64,000 nucleotides of DNA from Symbiodinium natans (GCA_905221605.1 CAJNDS010002342.1:62001-126000), one strand, 5' to 3'. Shown: positions 1 through 10,285, counted from the stretch's first letter. The notes: a model not told the origin generated them from the letters alone. A program made the numbers and translations.

Positions 1-1
1 C

Positions 2-61
2 TATCTTGGTGAATCATGGGTGTTCCGCGCGGAGCCGATGGTGACATGCTGCTGTGACTGA
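2..61 (+). CDS. Terminal exon fragment cut by the window edge
   Basis: Nineteen codons are open from the left edge and end at TGA, reading YLGESWVFRAEPMVTCCCD. The stop lies in unique sequence, not in an array. Amino-acid composition looks like real protein. The product is not recognised and the exon start lies outside the window. Confidence 0.35.
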   Translation, partial: YLGESWVFRAEPMVTCCCD

Positions 62-277
62 CAAGCTTCTTGTTCCGCATTTAGGTTGCTTCCCAAGAGG
101 GGTCCCGGTACCCTATATCCATGGCTTCAGGCTCCAACAAGCCATAGTCTTAAGGGTGTTCCTCCCCTGAACACAATGCCTTAAATTTCTTGAAAATCAT
201 AAACGTGTAGGGGTGTATTTGGACAATCTGCGCACTTCATATCCTGCGACTCTTTGAGGTGATGTCAGCGCCTCAAG

Positions 278-451
278 ATGACCCTCGAGGCTGAAAGCAC
301 AGTCGTCCCACGCTCAGCGAGCATCTTCACCCTAAGTCTGAAGGTCTACACCACCAGAAGAATGTGGGGTGATCCTACCCATTCAGTCGTGGATCCTGGG
401 AGCCATCCGTGTCTCTTCGCATTCGAACCCCCTGAAAGCCCTAAACCCTAA
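278..451 (+). CDS. Candidate first exon, unknown protein
   Basis: An ATG at 278 opens a 57-codon frame starting MTLEAESTVVPRSASIFTLS. A possible donor (aag, then gtctac) lies at 343/344. Past that point the frame stays open until a TAA made by the CCCTAAA array. An in-frame TGA just upstream supports the ATG or a cag acceptor at 265-267. No family recognised. Confidence 0.35.
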   Translation: MTLEAESTVVPRSASIFTLSLKVYTTRRMWGDPTHSVVDPGSHPCLFAFEPPESPKP

Positions 452-775
452 ACCCTAAACCCGAAACCCTAAACCCTAAACCCTAAACCCTAAACCCTAA
501 ACCCTAAATCCTAAACTTAAACCCTAAACCCCAAACCCCAAACCCTAAACCCTAAACCCTAAACCCTAAACCCTAAACCCTAAATCCCTAAACCCTACAA
601 CCCTACAACCCTAAACCCTAAAACCCTAAAACCCTAAAACCCTAAAACCCTAAAACCCTAAACCCTAAACCCTAAAACCCTAAAACCCTAAACCCTAAAC
701 CCTAAAACCCTAAACCCTAAACCCCCAAACCCTAAACCCCAAACCCTAAACCCCAAACCCTAAACCCTAAACCAG
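437..775 (+). repeat. CCCTAAA telomere-type array with single-base variants
   Basis: C-rich strand reads left to right. Perfect heptamers mix with CCCTAAAA, CCCCAAA and CCCTACA variants, so this is an old, drifting array rather than a fresh chromosome end. Unique DNA lies on both sides. Confidence 0.95.
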
Positions 776-852
776 GTGCGCGTGGGCGGGTGGCCATGGC
801 AAGGCTCCTGCCCCCACCCGTGCTTTGTACCAGTGTTTCTTCAAGGGATCAT
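776..852 (+). CDS. Possible exon between C-strand and G-strand arrays
   Basis: An 80-bp GC-rich island follows accag and runs into TTTAGGG repeats. Two frames stay open, one containing GGHGKAPAPTRALYQCFFKG. The frame cannot be decided. It is one example of the CCCTAAA - island - TTTAGGG arrangement. Confidence 0.22.
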
Positions 853-892
853 CCTGGGGTTTAGGGTTTAGGGTTTAGGGTTTAGGGTAATT

Positions 893-934
893 CTTGTTAA
901 AGACTGTTAGTATAGGAGGGGGAACATCCCAAGG
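893..934 (-). mobile_element. Half copy of foldback family A
   Basis: The segment containing agactgttagtatagg and ggaacatccc matches the right arm of the complete foldback element at 18379-18476. The left arm is absent. Confidence 0.5.
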
Positions 935-1382
935 TATCAGGGTTAGCTCAAGCCTTGAGCCCAAAGCTGAGATTCGCATGTTCTCTGGATCGCAGCAGCC
1001 TTGACCAGGGATCGTGCCAGGAGACAGGGAAAACCACCACAGTCTGTGGCTTCAAGCAAAGCCTTTAAGCCTTAAGCCTTAACCCCAGTCACAAGACAGT
1101 TTGGTCAAGCTCCTGAAGTGTTCTGCAACACTTCGAGGCTGCAAGGCAGAGGGTTTACTCAGAACCCTCCAGCTCCTAAACCCTAAACCCTAAACCCTAA
1201 ACCCTAAACCCCAAACCCCAAACCCCGAAACCCCAAACCCCCACAACACCAAGCGCCAAGCCCTAAACGCTTCCCGGCGCATCCTGGAGACCTCCATGCG
1301 GAGTGGGTCTGAAAGCATCCCCGAGCCCAAACATGTACTACAAAACCCTAGCTCCCGATGATCCCGAAGCAGGGTTGAGTAG

Positions 1383-1515
1383 GGTGGGGTTTGGGGTTTG
1401 GGGTTTGGGGTTTGGGGTTTGGGGTTTGGGGTTTGGGGTCTAGGGTTTAGGGTTTAGGGTTTAGGGTTTAGGGTATACGGTTTAGTTTTTAGGGTTTAGG
1501 GTTTAGGGTTCAGGG
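1383..1515 (+). repeat. TTTGGGG then TTTAGGG array
   Basis: About eight TTTGGGG units are followed by TTTAGGG units. The two variants form separate blocks, which points to local expansion of each variant. A short C-strand array at 1166-1240 faces it across a small island. Confidence 0.9.
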
Positions 1516-2297
1516 ACCCACGCCCCAAAGTACAACCTGTTGCCAGGATGCTTCTGCTTCCTGCAGAGAGAGCGCCGTGCCCGCTGCCCCAGTCCATGCC
1601 CGCAACATTTCCCGGACCCACGCTTTGTCCGTTTTCCGCGGCAAGCAGCCGTGGTGGCCGCAGGGTTTTCATGAGGCTGTGGGATTCGGGGTGGATCCTG
1701 AACCCTAGTGCATCCTAATCCTTGCAGGGTGGATAAGGGGTGGAGGAGGGGGTCAAACCTGACAAACTCGCAATTTGCATGGTGCGGCCAGATGCTCTAA
1801 ACCCTCAGCGCTATTTTGGGGCTTGGGGCTTAACCTGAACCGTGCATGGCAAGGTGGTGCTGCAAGGCAACATCCTGTTGCTCTGCCACCTTGCCAAAGG
1901 CAATTCCTCTGTGGATGTTGAGGACATAGGGTTCCGGATGTTAGGGAACCCTGAGCGCTGAACTTTAGGGTGCTTTACAAAGTCCCGGCCTGCAAAGACA
2001 GGAAAGCACTGATCCCCTGTTCGGAGGCGAGCACCCGGCGGTGCAGCGACTGCATTCACTGCGCCACTTGGGCGGTGCCTTGTACGCTTCCAGAAGCCTG
2101 ATAGGTTTCAGGGTTTGGCGTCAAGTATCGGGGTTCTACAAGGCATTCTAAGTGTTTTTGTTTTGCTTTTTGTTTCTTTATGGATGTATTGGTTCATGTT
2201 AAATGGTCCTTTTTTATTTGATTCAGGAAGAACATATATACTCATTTAGTTTCATTTTTTGTCAGAACATAGATTTCAGAACAGTTTTTTGTCTTAT

Positions 2298-2299
<2 letters not shown>
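1516..2299. other. Unique DNA, no supported gene
   Basis: GC-rich and mostly free of telomere repeats. A GC-rich stretch at 1577-1660 after ctgcag could be an exon, but no frame is clearly better. Nothing else is supported here. Confidence 0.4.
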
Positions 2300-2350
<51 letters not shown>

Positions 2351-2385
2351 GAGCGAGAGAGAGCGAGAAGAGAGAGAGCGAGAGT
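2300..2385 (+). repeat. GA microsatellite
   Basis: A purine-only GA tract with a few C interruptions ends about a dozen bases before the RDR-like segment. ORFs running through it on both strands are artefacts. Confidence 0.95.
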
Positions 2386-2397
2386 GCAGCCGCCTGA

Positions 2398-2995
2398 CAG
2401 CAGGCTAACGAGTGCTACATCGTTGCGCAAGGCCAGTGCATCACGGGACCAGTGGTCGTCTGGAGAAGTCCGGTTGTCGGGCCAGCAGACTTCCAGATCT
2501 GGACTGCAAAGCCGTGGCCCAAAGAAGTGTGGGCGATTCCAAACAACGCCATTGTTTGCTCAACGAGAGGGGTGCCGGCATCACGGCTTTAGGTGGCGGT
2601 GACTACGACGGCGATACTCTGTTCGTCACTGCGAACAGGCACCTCCTGAACTACGTCGATGCCACTGAGGCTGCTGTGCGCGCAATACCCAAAGAAGAGG
2701 CAGACGCTGTCAAGAATCTCCTTACTCAGGACACCAAGACAGCGTGGGCAGCTTGCGACCCCAGCGCACGATCGCTGCAATATCTGCAGCATGTGCAGGA
2801 GACGCCTACGCCCAACGTGCGGGGCGTGGCGACGTGGTACGCCGAGATCGCGCGGGCCGCCGCAGCAGGATGTTCGACTTCGAGAGCCGGCTCATGTCGG
2901 CCTGGCGTGAGGTCTCCCTCCGTGTGCTGAAGTGGCCTGCCCTGAGTTTTGCTCAACAACCCAAGGCAAAATGGTCCGTGAAGAAGAGTGCTTAA
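2398..2995 (+). pseudogene. Fragment of a eukaryotic cellular RNA-dependent RNA polymerase, frameshifted
   Basis: Two adjacent frames together give the conserved catalytic core of RDR/QDE-1 type polymerases, which copy RNA into dsRNA in RNA silencing. Frame one (2398-about 2568) reads VVVWRSPVVGPADFQIWTA and then WAIPNNAIVCSTRG, like the family's R-S-P...P-x-D-x-Q block and following strand. Frame two (2559-about 2860) reads LGGGDYDGDTLFV, which carries the metal-binding DxDGD motif at 2601-2615, and continues with NVRGVATWYAEIA. A third frame (2870-2992), starting MFDFESRLMSAW, may continue it to TAA at 2993-2995. The first shift falls at a run of four G, the second near 2865. Full RDRs are about 1000 residues or more; only about 190 are present, and an in-frame TGA at about 2393-2395 precedes the segment. 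It could be a relic, or one exon of a live gene with assembly errors. The family call is firm; its status is not. Confidence 0.82.
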
Positions 2996-3429
2996 GGAGC
3001 GTCGCAGTGGATTGCATGGCATAAACATCCTGCAAGATTCTAGCTTGCTGGTCTGCAGGCATCAATATGCCGCTGCCCTCCAGCATGGAACTGCCCAGTG
3101 AAGAGTCACGGGGTTCGAACAAAATGATGTTCTTCAGCTTTGCCAGCGCACGTGCACGCAACTGGTCAGAGTGAGCCATCACACGAGCTGCAAACAATCG
3201 CCTCTCCCGGCACAGGCCCAAGATGTGACTGAAGGATCCCTAGACTCTGAGCTCAGCCTCCTGCTTGCGTTCGTACCGCCGTGCCTCAGACCCCGAGAAT
3301 TCTTCGCCAAGGGGCGCACAATCTCCGCCATTTACCACAGAAAACTCCCCCCAGCTTCGATCTGCCTTAGGGGCCACTCTCAGATGCTTAGTAGATCTTA
3401 TCAGGGTCTTAGGGTTTTAGGGTGTAAGG
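2996..3429. other. Unique DNA, no supported gene
   Basis: Follows the RDR fragment. ORFs occur on both strands but none has a clear product or splice context. A short TTAGGG-like motif marks the right end. Confidence 0.35.
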
Positions 3430-5026
3430 GTTGAAGGGTGAACTCGAGGGCTGCTTGTTCTCCGCCTGTTCTGCTTTGGCATCCTTCCCAGCAGAATGCC
3501 CAGGCCGTGAACTCCGCATGACTGCTAGTGCAAGAACAGGAGAAAGTCGATCCGCAACACCATGTATAACTTCACAACGCAGCACTTCGCAACACGTCAA
3601 CGCAAGAGCGGCCAGCGCAACACGTGAAGCACATCTCAAGCCAGCACCAAGTGTACATTTAAACAAGCGCCGCGGCGCAACCTTGACCAAAAGTTGCACG
3701 CGCAATGGCACAAGTCGCGTTGCCGAGGCCGCGTCCTTCGTACTAGTGCCCTTGAAACAAAAATCACGACACCCAAGCCGAACGACGACGCTGGGGAGAT
3801 TGCGAACGATCCAGACTTGGGTGCCGCAATTGTTGGCAGGGTACTGGGCAGTGATATTGTCCCCAAGCATAGCCTTGTCTACATCTGACAACTCAGAATG
3901 AATCTGATCATGAGGGCATGCAGCAATTGCCTTCGCGCTCAGAAAGGCAAAAAAGGACCAAGGCGCATGATTGGGACATGTGCAAATATGAGCATGTTGA
4001 GCAACGCACACAGACTGCAACGCTGAGTCGCATACCAGTTGCCTGCCGTGTTGCAAGACGTTACACACTCAGTAAGCGGCAAAAGGAAATCAGCCTCTCG
4101 TGGACATGCTGGCCGAGGCGGGTCTCAGCAGAATCTGGACCATTCGGGCCCATTGAACAACGGCTGATTATATCTGGACTTGAAAGGCATCGTCGGCGTT
4201 GCACTGGCGCAAATGGGGCAGGATATGCAAGTGCTGCAAGATGAAAGTTGCAAGCAGCATGGCCAGCCAGCAAAGAGACGCAGCGCGCTGCGACGCACGC
4301 AAATCTCTGACAGAATCAATGGCCTCCGGCGTATCAGTGACCCTGGCGTTGAAACTCAAGGGAACGTTCTGAATGTGACTGCACAACAATTGAGTGTGGG
4401 TGTGCAAAGTATATATCCGAGCGCGGATGCAGCTTCTCTGAGTAATGCGCACGGACAGAGAAATCCTGGACGCGCCAACACGGTGTACCCAACTACGAAG
4501 CGCAGCGCAAAAGGCCTCGAGCCTTCCGAACGAACCTGCAAGACGACTTAGCTTTTGCCACCCACCCGCACACAGAGAGCAAGAGCCAAAGGAGCCGGAC
4601 CATCCACCGAGGCCGGCGGCCTTGGCTTGCACGCCCCGTGACGGGGAAAGTTCCGGGAGTGAGCCTCATCATGCCCAAAGAGTCGACCGCGGTTCGAAAA
4701 ACCAAGGTCGAGAATCTCAAAGGAAAATACAGTGAGCATGCCAAAGCTCTGGAAGTCAAATACACGAAGCACCTGCCGGCAGAGAACCTACGGAGACAAC
4801 CTAGACTCTAGACGTAAGAAGTACAAACCGACGGCGGACAAGAGGGTCCATTGCGCAAAGGGCTAAATCTAAGGCAAGAGACAAGGGTGAACAACAGGTC
4901 GCATGCCCCACATCCCACGACTGTACCCATGCCGCGTGCCTTCACCTGCTCGCGAGTGAGCAGCCAGAACTCCTTGGCAATCCAAACCGATGCTTGAAAA
5001 CTCAAACCAACGCTCGTGACGCACAT
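3430..5026 (-). pseudogene. Candidate retroposed cDNA on the minus strand, decayed
   Basis: This 1.6-kb block lacks telomere repeats. Its minus strand begins with a spliced-leader relic (5060 to 5039), then 12 bases, then an ATG at 5026-5024 opening a 72-codon ORF to 4808 (MCVTSVGLSFQASVWIAKEF at its start, later FWLLTREQVKARGMGTVVG). Further minus-strand ORFs in other frames follow at 4632-4168 and 4068-3409 (219 codons, containing AMLGDNITAQYPANNCGTQV). A leader plus ATG plus broken downstream frames fits a reverse-transcribed, reinserted mRNA. No poly(A/T) tail is visible at the 3430 end and no family is recognised. Plus-strand ORFs in the block are less protein-like. Confidence 0.4.
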
Positions 5027-5038
5027 GGGCAGGGGAGC

Positions 5039-5060
5039 CTTGAGCCAAAATGGCAACCAC
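5039..5060 (-). other. Dinoflagellate spliced-leader relic
   Basis: The plus strand reads CTTGAGCCAAAATGGC followed by AACCA. The first 16 bases are the exact reverse complement of the 3' part of the conserved dinoflagellate spliced leader (CCATTTTGGCTCAAG core); 18 of 21 positions match in all. In the leader RNA gene the leader is followed by a GT donor; here it is followed by GCTCCCC, so this is a relic in a gene copy rather than a leader RNA gene. Confidence 0.75.
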
Positions 5061-5152
5061 GCACCACCACGCACCACCGCGCCACCACACGCACCACCGC
5101 GCACCGCCGCACACCACCGCGCGCCGCTACACACCACCGCACACCACCGCGC
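5055..5152 (+). repeat. CACCACGCAC-type minisatellite
   Basis: Irregular tandem units of caccaccgcgcac and caccacacg type. The His/Pro- or Ala-rich ORFs here and the Cys/Gly/Val-rich ORFs opposite are shadows of the repeat. Confidence 0.8.
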
Positions 5153-5287
5153 TAACGCACACACTCTTGCCCTCGATCATGGAAAGTATCGGCCCATGCT
5201 GGCAGCGTCAGCAGGCGGTGCAGAAACCTTCGGTGCACTTGTTGTCCGTGCTCGCGTGCTTGTTGCCAAGTGGGGGCTTACGAGAAC

Positions 5288-5381
5288 AAGGGGCCCCCAA
5301 TCAAATCCCCCAAATAGTAGGATCCCCGTAAAATAAGGACCCCCAAAAAAGGCACCCCCAATACCGTAAACCCCCAAGTGG
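5288..5381 (-). mobile_element. Family B short repeat
   Basis: Shares the words ccaaatagtaggatcccc, aggacccccaa and taccgtaaaccccc with copies near 14.3, 45.0 and 50.5 kb. About 95 bp, no coding capacity, MITE-like. Confidence 0.6.
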
Positions 5382-5900
5382 CTTGGGTAGATGGGAGCTG
5401 CCAAGAAGTCAAGAAGGCAGCAAAAAGAGGGCTCCTCGCAGCACGTTGCTCTTGGAAGGGAATCCACCCCCATGCCATATATGGACATTTATATAAAGCA
5501 GATATTTTATAAACATCGGTAGTATGGTTTTTTTGAGTGATAAGTATATATTCGAACCCCCCCAGCACTAGAACCCTCGAATTCCAAAACAACTATGCCC
5601 CAAAACCTCCAAAGCCATACCTGAAAAATCCTTCAGCTCCCTGAGCCTTGAAACAGAATCCCGTGGGATCCCTGCAAGTCGTTTGTGGGTCGAAGATTGG
5701 AGAGGCGTCTCCCAAGCTACGCCCTGCATCGACCCGCCGGCTTCCCAGCATTTGCTGCAGTTCGCGTTGAGGGCTTTTGGGGACCTCGGGTTTTCACAGT
5801 CCGAAAGCTGAGAGCCAAGGGCCCTTGGCACTTGGTGTGTTGGACGTATAGCGATCACGCGTCGAAGGCTTAATCGCTTCAGCAGGAGTCCCCGGAGCAG
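5382..5900. other. Unique DNA, ambiguous
   Basis: A 156-codon minus-strand ORF (6038-5568) crosses this stretch and a 62-codon plus-strand ORF lies at 5685-5873. Neither has splice sites or a recognisable product. I cannot choose between them. Confidence 0.3.
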
Positions 5901-6045
5901 AGAGCCCAACACCCATCGAAGCCCGAAGCCCATCAGATGGCAGGTGGACAGTGCAGCGTGTTGTGCCCCTGACCCATACGGAGGCCGCGGGTGCAACAAA
6001 GCTGCAGTGAACCTCATAGGCACCAGAAAGAGCTCCATTCAGCAG
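5901..6045 (+). CDS. Candidate exon, unknown protein
   Basis: Follows ggagcag at 5894-5900. The frame reads EPNTHRSPKPIRWQVDSAAC, then a Gly/Cys/Asn-rich stretch ending GTRKSSIQQ near 6045. The antisense ORF covering the same bases weakens the call. Confidence 0.33.
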
Positions 6046-6593
6046 GGTTTGGGTTTCGGGTTTGCGGGTGCAGGGTGCGGATGACCTGCAGGGGTGTCAA
6101 CAACTTGACCTCAGGATGTGCGCCAAGGCCACACGTAGCTCCCAAAGCCTGTGGCCTCAGGGTGTGTCGTTGCACGCGAGGTGCTGAGTGAAGGTGACAC
6201 TTGCAAAGTCGTTCCCCGAGACGGTGCGGAGCTTATGTACATTTGCTGTGTTGAGGTGACACACCCTCATGTGCTGTCGCTACAAGGTAGTTTGCGGCTA
6301 AGTCTTTGCGATAGTCCCGTGGGTACGTGAGCTAGCGCGAGTGGGTGTTCACATCAGTGTGATAGCAAGGCGTCCTCACGGGCGCGTGGTTCAGCTCAGA
6401 AGACTCCGGGGCACTACAAGTCACGTGTAGCCGGGCCGATACCTTTCGACCTTGAGGAACGCTGGTATGCTGTCTCCGCATATTGGCATCCTGCGTTCTG
6501 AGGGGACCCGTTACACCTTCACTTTCGCTCGGAGGAGGCGTGTGTAACTCAAGTGATTCCGGGATTAAAGTCTTGATTTGGTCAGTTCAGCGT
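6046..6593. other. Unique DNA, no supported gene
   Basis: Mixed composition, almost no telomere motif. Short ORFs only. Confidence 0.35.
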
Positions 6594-6865
6594 TTCAGGG
6601 TGGTTGCACAATGCTTGGAGCCATTGGAGCTCTTCGCAGCAGTAGCTCAAGATCATTGCAGACAGGGGGTAGTGCAGTACTTCCTTTGAGGGAGCTCTTG
6701 GCATCCCCAGCGCCCCATGTTCCGAGACTTCGTTGCAGCAGTCCAGTACCAACACCTGAGCGAACAGAGACTTTGCTGCTGTGCGGATACTCTTACCCCT
6801 AAACTAACGCACACTCAACCCTGCTGGACGTATGGTGTCGTTGTCCAGTATTCAGGAGCGCCAGG
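6594..6865 (+). CDS. Exon candidate with donor gtaaag; two competing frames
   Basis: After a tttcag acceptor at 6592-6597, one frame runs as GGCTMLGAIGALRSSSSRSL and onward to TAA at about 6800. Another starts at ATG 6717 (MFRDFVAAVQYQHLSEQRLC) and stays open to a donor, CCAGG then gtaaag, at 6865/6866. Upstream in that second frame lies LFAAVAQDHCRQGVVQYFL and a TGA. An exon 6717-6865 is the better reading. Product unknown. Confidence 0.35.
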
Positions 6866-7043
6866 GTAAAGTCCGGGTCATGAAAGCTTGCAGATGGCAA
6901 GCCTCAGTCGGCCCCAGGCCCAGCTTCACCGAATAGACCTTTATGAAGCAGGTCTGTAGCCGGCCTGTAGCCCCAGGGCCCCAAAAAGCCCGAAACCGTT
7001 CTTCAACCCGAAACCTTCAGACACTTCAGCCGTCAACCCTCAG

Positions 7044-7195
7044 CGAATTCGTCTGCTACGCAAGACCGAAGATTACCCCCCGGCAAAAACATCCGCTCTA
7101 ACTCAAGAAGAAGCTGGGAGGCAGCCAGCCGCTGGTGCCAGCTGCTGACGAAAGCCCGCGAGGACTGGCTTTTGCAGCAGGAGGCCGCGCGCTGA
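7044..7195 (+). CDS. Terminal exon, unknown Arg/Trp-rich protein
   Basis: Begins after ctcag. The frame to TGA 7193-7195 contains SWEAASRWCQLLTKARED and WLLQQEAAR at its end, an amphipathic helix-like tail. A second frame (RIRLLRKTEDYPPAKTSA) is also open until 7146. Unique sequence lies on both sides and the stop is not made by an array. Confidence 0.45.
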
Positions 7196-7510
7196 ACCGT
7201 CATCACCCGAAGCCCGAAACCCGGGGTTTGTGGCTTCGAGACTAGGGTTCTTGGTACGGTGCACTAAGTTACCATACAGGGGATGCTCTTCTTCCCCACT
7301 CTGGTAACTTAATTTTTGTTCCTGAAGAACCCCCTTGCGGCCGGAGGGGGGTTGAGGGTTTCGAGTTTAGGGTTTAGTGTGGTCAGGATTTGTCGGGGTG
7401 TAGGCTTTAGGGATCTTTAGCTCAAAAGGTTGAGGGCTTCGGGGGCTCAGTGTCTAGAGGTCCATCCCAAAATCCTTGAGTCCCCTTGCTCCAAAACCTT
7501 TTTTGAAAGC
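7196..7510. other. Unique DNA with a small G-strand motif
   Basis: Contains one TTTAGGG-like patch near 7365. No supported exon. Confidence 0.35.
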
Positions 7511-7770
7511 TGCGGGGGGGGGGGGGGGGGGGGGTTTCGAGTTGCGCCCAATCCCCCCAACTCACCCCCAAACCCCCAAACCCCCAAACCCCCCAAACCC
7601 CCCAAACCCCCCAAACCCCCCAAACCCCCCCCAACCCCCCCAAACCCCCCCAAACCCCCCCAAACCCCCCAAAACCCCCCCAAACCCCCAAACCCCAAAC
7701 CCCCAAACCCCCAAACCCCCAAACCCTCAAACCCCCTAACCCCCAAACCCTAAACCCTAAACCATGAACC
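7511..7770 (+). repeat. Poly-G tract followed by CCCCAAA-type array
   Basis: A run of over 20 G (about 7513-7534) is followed by CCCCAAA and CCCCCAAA units that turn into CCCTAAA near 7740. The Pro-rich and Gly/Trp-rich ORFs here are repeat shadows. Confidence 0.92.
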
Positions 7771-7864
7771 CTAAAACCCAAGACCCCGTTCAAGGGCTTA
7801 GGGCTTGCGAGGGGCCGCACTTGAAAAAGCCCCCGAGGCACCGGGAAGCTGAGGTCGAACGAGT

Positions 7865-7972
7865 TTAAGGGTTCAGGGCTTTAGGCTTTAGGGTTTAGGG
7901 TTTAGGGTTTGGGGCTTTAGGGTTTAGGGTTTAGGGCTTTAGGGTTTTAGGGTTTAGGGCTTAGGGTTAGTT
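7865..7972 (+). repeat. TTTAGGG array, G-strand
   Basis: Degenerate TTTAGGG and CTTTAGGG units facing the preceding C-strand array across a 95-bp island. Confidence 0.9.
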
Positions 7973-8125
7973 TTTTTTGGTTTCCTCCGGGATTTGTGAG
8001 TTTACGGGTTCAGGGCTTGCGGGTAAATGGCTCAGGGATTTGCAGGCTCACGGTGTAATTTCTTTGGGGTTCCACTCAATACTGCCCTGCGCCAACTTGC
8101 GAAAGCCCTAAGCCGCCCTGAACGG

Positions 8126-8222
8126 TCCCTAAACCCTAAACCCTAAACCCTAAACCCTAAACCCTAAACCCTAAACCCTAAACCCTAAACCCTAAACCCT
8201 AACCCCTAACCCCAAACCCCAG
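8126..8222 (+). repeat. CCCTAAA array
   Basis: About 13 nearly perfect heptamers, drifting to CCCTAAC and CCCCAAA at the right edge next to the exon at 8228. Confidence 0.95.
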
Positions 8223-8227
8223 AATTT

Positions 8228-8305
8228 GCCCACGGCTTTGAAGCGAAGGGCTCGAAGATGGTTGGGTCAACGCGGGATGCCACGCCACCACTCCCCAATC
8301 CTTGA
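8228..8305 (+). CDS. Terminal exon candidate
   Basis: Directly after a CCCTAAA array. The frame reads AHGFEAKGSKMVGSTRDA then TPPLPNP and stops at TGA 8303-8305 in unique DNA. Product unknown. Confidence 0.38.
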   Translation, partial: AHGFEAKGSKMVGSTRDATPPLPNP

Positions 8306-8471
8306 ACCGAAGCCCCGAAGGTGTTTTTTTAAATATGCAGTCATATGTGGGAATATGAGCACGTTTTACTAGTCTATAGTCTTGTAAAACAATAGAATCA
8401 TATGTTATATATATGGATAGATGTTCCCTACAAGCCCTCAGCCCTGAGTGTCAAATCCCACCCCCGAGCCC

Positions 8472-8597
8472 ATGGACGACGCCGTTGGCTGCGGTGTCAT
8501 GGACAGCGATGAGTCCTTCGCTGTGCCAATGCACACCATACTCTTCCCGCCCGGAGGCTTCTCAGAGACCCAAGGCCCTGATCCGCCTGAACCCTAG
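8472..8597 (+). CDS. Small ORF or exon, acidic/Pro-rich
   Basis: ATG 8472 opens 41 codons beginning MDDAVGCGVMDSDESFAVPM and continuing HTILFPPGGFSETQGPDP. The TAG at 8595-8597 is formed where a CCCTAAA-type array begins, so the true end may be a splice site. The frame is open a little further upstream (VSNPTPEP) to a TGA. Product unknown. Confidence 0.42.
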   Translation: MDDAVGCGVMDSDESFAVPMHTILFPPGGFSETQGPDPPEP

Positions 8598-8714
8598 ACC
8601 CTAAACCCTAAACCCTAACCCTAAACCCTAACCCTAAACCCTAACCCTAAATACTAAATACCCTAAACCCTAAATCCTAAACCCTCAACCCTCAACCCTA
8701 AACCCTAAACCCAA
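8592..8714 (+). repeat. CCCTAAA / CCCTAA mixed array
   Basis: Heptamers alternate with hexamers (CCCTAA) and include CCCTCAA variants. Lies between two exon candidates. Confidence 0.93.
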
Positions 8715-8837
8715 AAGGACTTTGAACGGCTTCGAGAGCTTTACTTAGACACCAGCCCCCGGGGCTCCCTTTTCGATTCCGGCACCCTGGAAGGCTGCGA
8801 GTGCGAAACGACCAAGGATGCAGAGGGAGCGGCTAGG
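8715..8837 (+). CDS. Exon candidate, acidic unknown protein
   Basis: Open frame KDFERLRELYLDTSPRGSLF, then DSGTLEGCECETTKDAEGAA, leaving the array on its left and ending at a possible donor (gttggg at 8838) before a G-rich run. Strong protein-like composition. Could be a later exon of the gene represented by 8472-8597. Confidence 0.45.
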
Positions 8838-8939
8838 GTTGGGGGGGGGAGGGGCTTGCGGAGGGGCTTGCGAAGTCACAGCAAAGCATGCGGTAAAATT
8901 TGCGTTACCGTTTTTAATTTCTGCAAGAAGGAAATTCTG

Positions 8940-9959
8940 CACGAGGATTACCACTACAGAACGATCTGTACTAGTATATAAGAAATATATAGCACATCAT
9001 GAAAATATCTGATACGATGTAGTAATGTGCAATAGCTGCAATAATATAATGTAATATTATTTATTTGTATATATTGGTAGATATTGCGATATATTCTTGA
9101 ATGTTTTTTAGAAAACAATATACTTACATGATATATATATATATGTATATACACATACATATACACATACATACATATACATATATATCTTCTTATTATG
9201 GAACGTACAGGTATTTCTATACGTATGTAAAAAGTACATAGCATTATTTAGTAATATAATCAGTTATCATAGCCTATAAGAAGACAAAAGACGAAGCTAT
9301 TCACAAACGAACACTAAAACAATAGTTCTACCAACAATAGTCATAGCACAGCACACGCACACACTCATCTAAATAACTACATGAAGAATGAAATATAAAC
9401 ATATGTATACATTTTCTTTATATATATATGTTAATGCAGAGAGAGCGAGAGTCATATGACATCTTGCATAATCATATATATATATATATGTGTGTATGTA
9501 TGTGTATATATATACATATGTATGTATATATACATATATAGATATATTCATGTATGCTATTGCATATATAGCTGTACATCATGTATCATATTCTTAAACA
9601 TATATGTATATATGGAGCAGTGCATTTATCTACCTGTCTATCTGTCTAGATACATATCCATGTGCATGTACATGTACATGTATATGTATGTGTATATGTT
9701 TTTATATACGGATGTGTATATGTATATGTATATGTAAATGTATATGTATATGTACATGTACATGTATATGTTTTTGTATATGTATGTGTATATGTATATG
9801 TATATGTACATGCATATGTATATGTATATGTACATGCATATGTATATGTATATGCATATGTGTACGTACATGTATACGTATACGTATACGTATACGTATA
9901 CGTATACGTATACGTATATGTATATGTATCTGTATACGTATGTGTATATGTATATATAC

Positions 9960-10004
<45 letters not shown>

Positions 10005-10010
10005 GATGCG
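8940..10010. repeat. AT-rich block with nested dinucleotide and hexanucleotide repeats
   Basis: Base composition drops sharply compared with the GC-rich flanks. From 9480 the sequence is mostly TATATG, TACATG and TATACG units, including a near-perfect TATACG run at about 9873-9915 and an AT run ending at about 10000. The many Tyr/Ile/Val ORFs on both strands are shadows. No gene is supported. Confidence 0.92.
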
Positions 10011-10285
10011 ATAATATGTAAGGGATGCTGGAGACACAGAGAGTTGGAGATTTGGCAAACAGCCCGCTTAGGGCTGAGGGGCTGAGGGCTGTTTGGTTCT
10101 TCTTGGGGGGGGGCGGGGCTTGGAGCTTTGGGGTCAAGTCAAAGCTTCACATGCTCATGAGGGCGCAGTCTGGGCATTGGAGTTTGTGGAAGGTCTCAAG
10201 GGTTTGAGGGCTTGGGCTTGGTGATGGCTTGGGTTGTTGGCCTTAAGGAGGATGTCGGAGCTCCATAGAACGTGGCCTCACCGGA

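Noticed and set aside
437-775. A true chromosome end
   Set aside because: Unique DNA lies on both sides, many similar arrays follow in both orientations, and units are degenerate.
9456-10137. Six overlapping ORFs of 93-163 codons
   Set aside because: Tyr/Ile/Val/Thr/Cys repeats from the TATATG/TATACG microsatellite.
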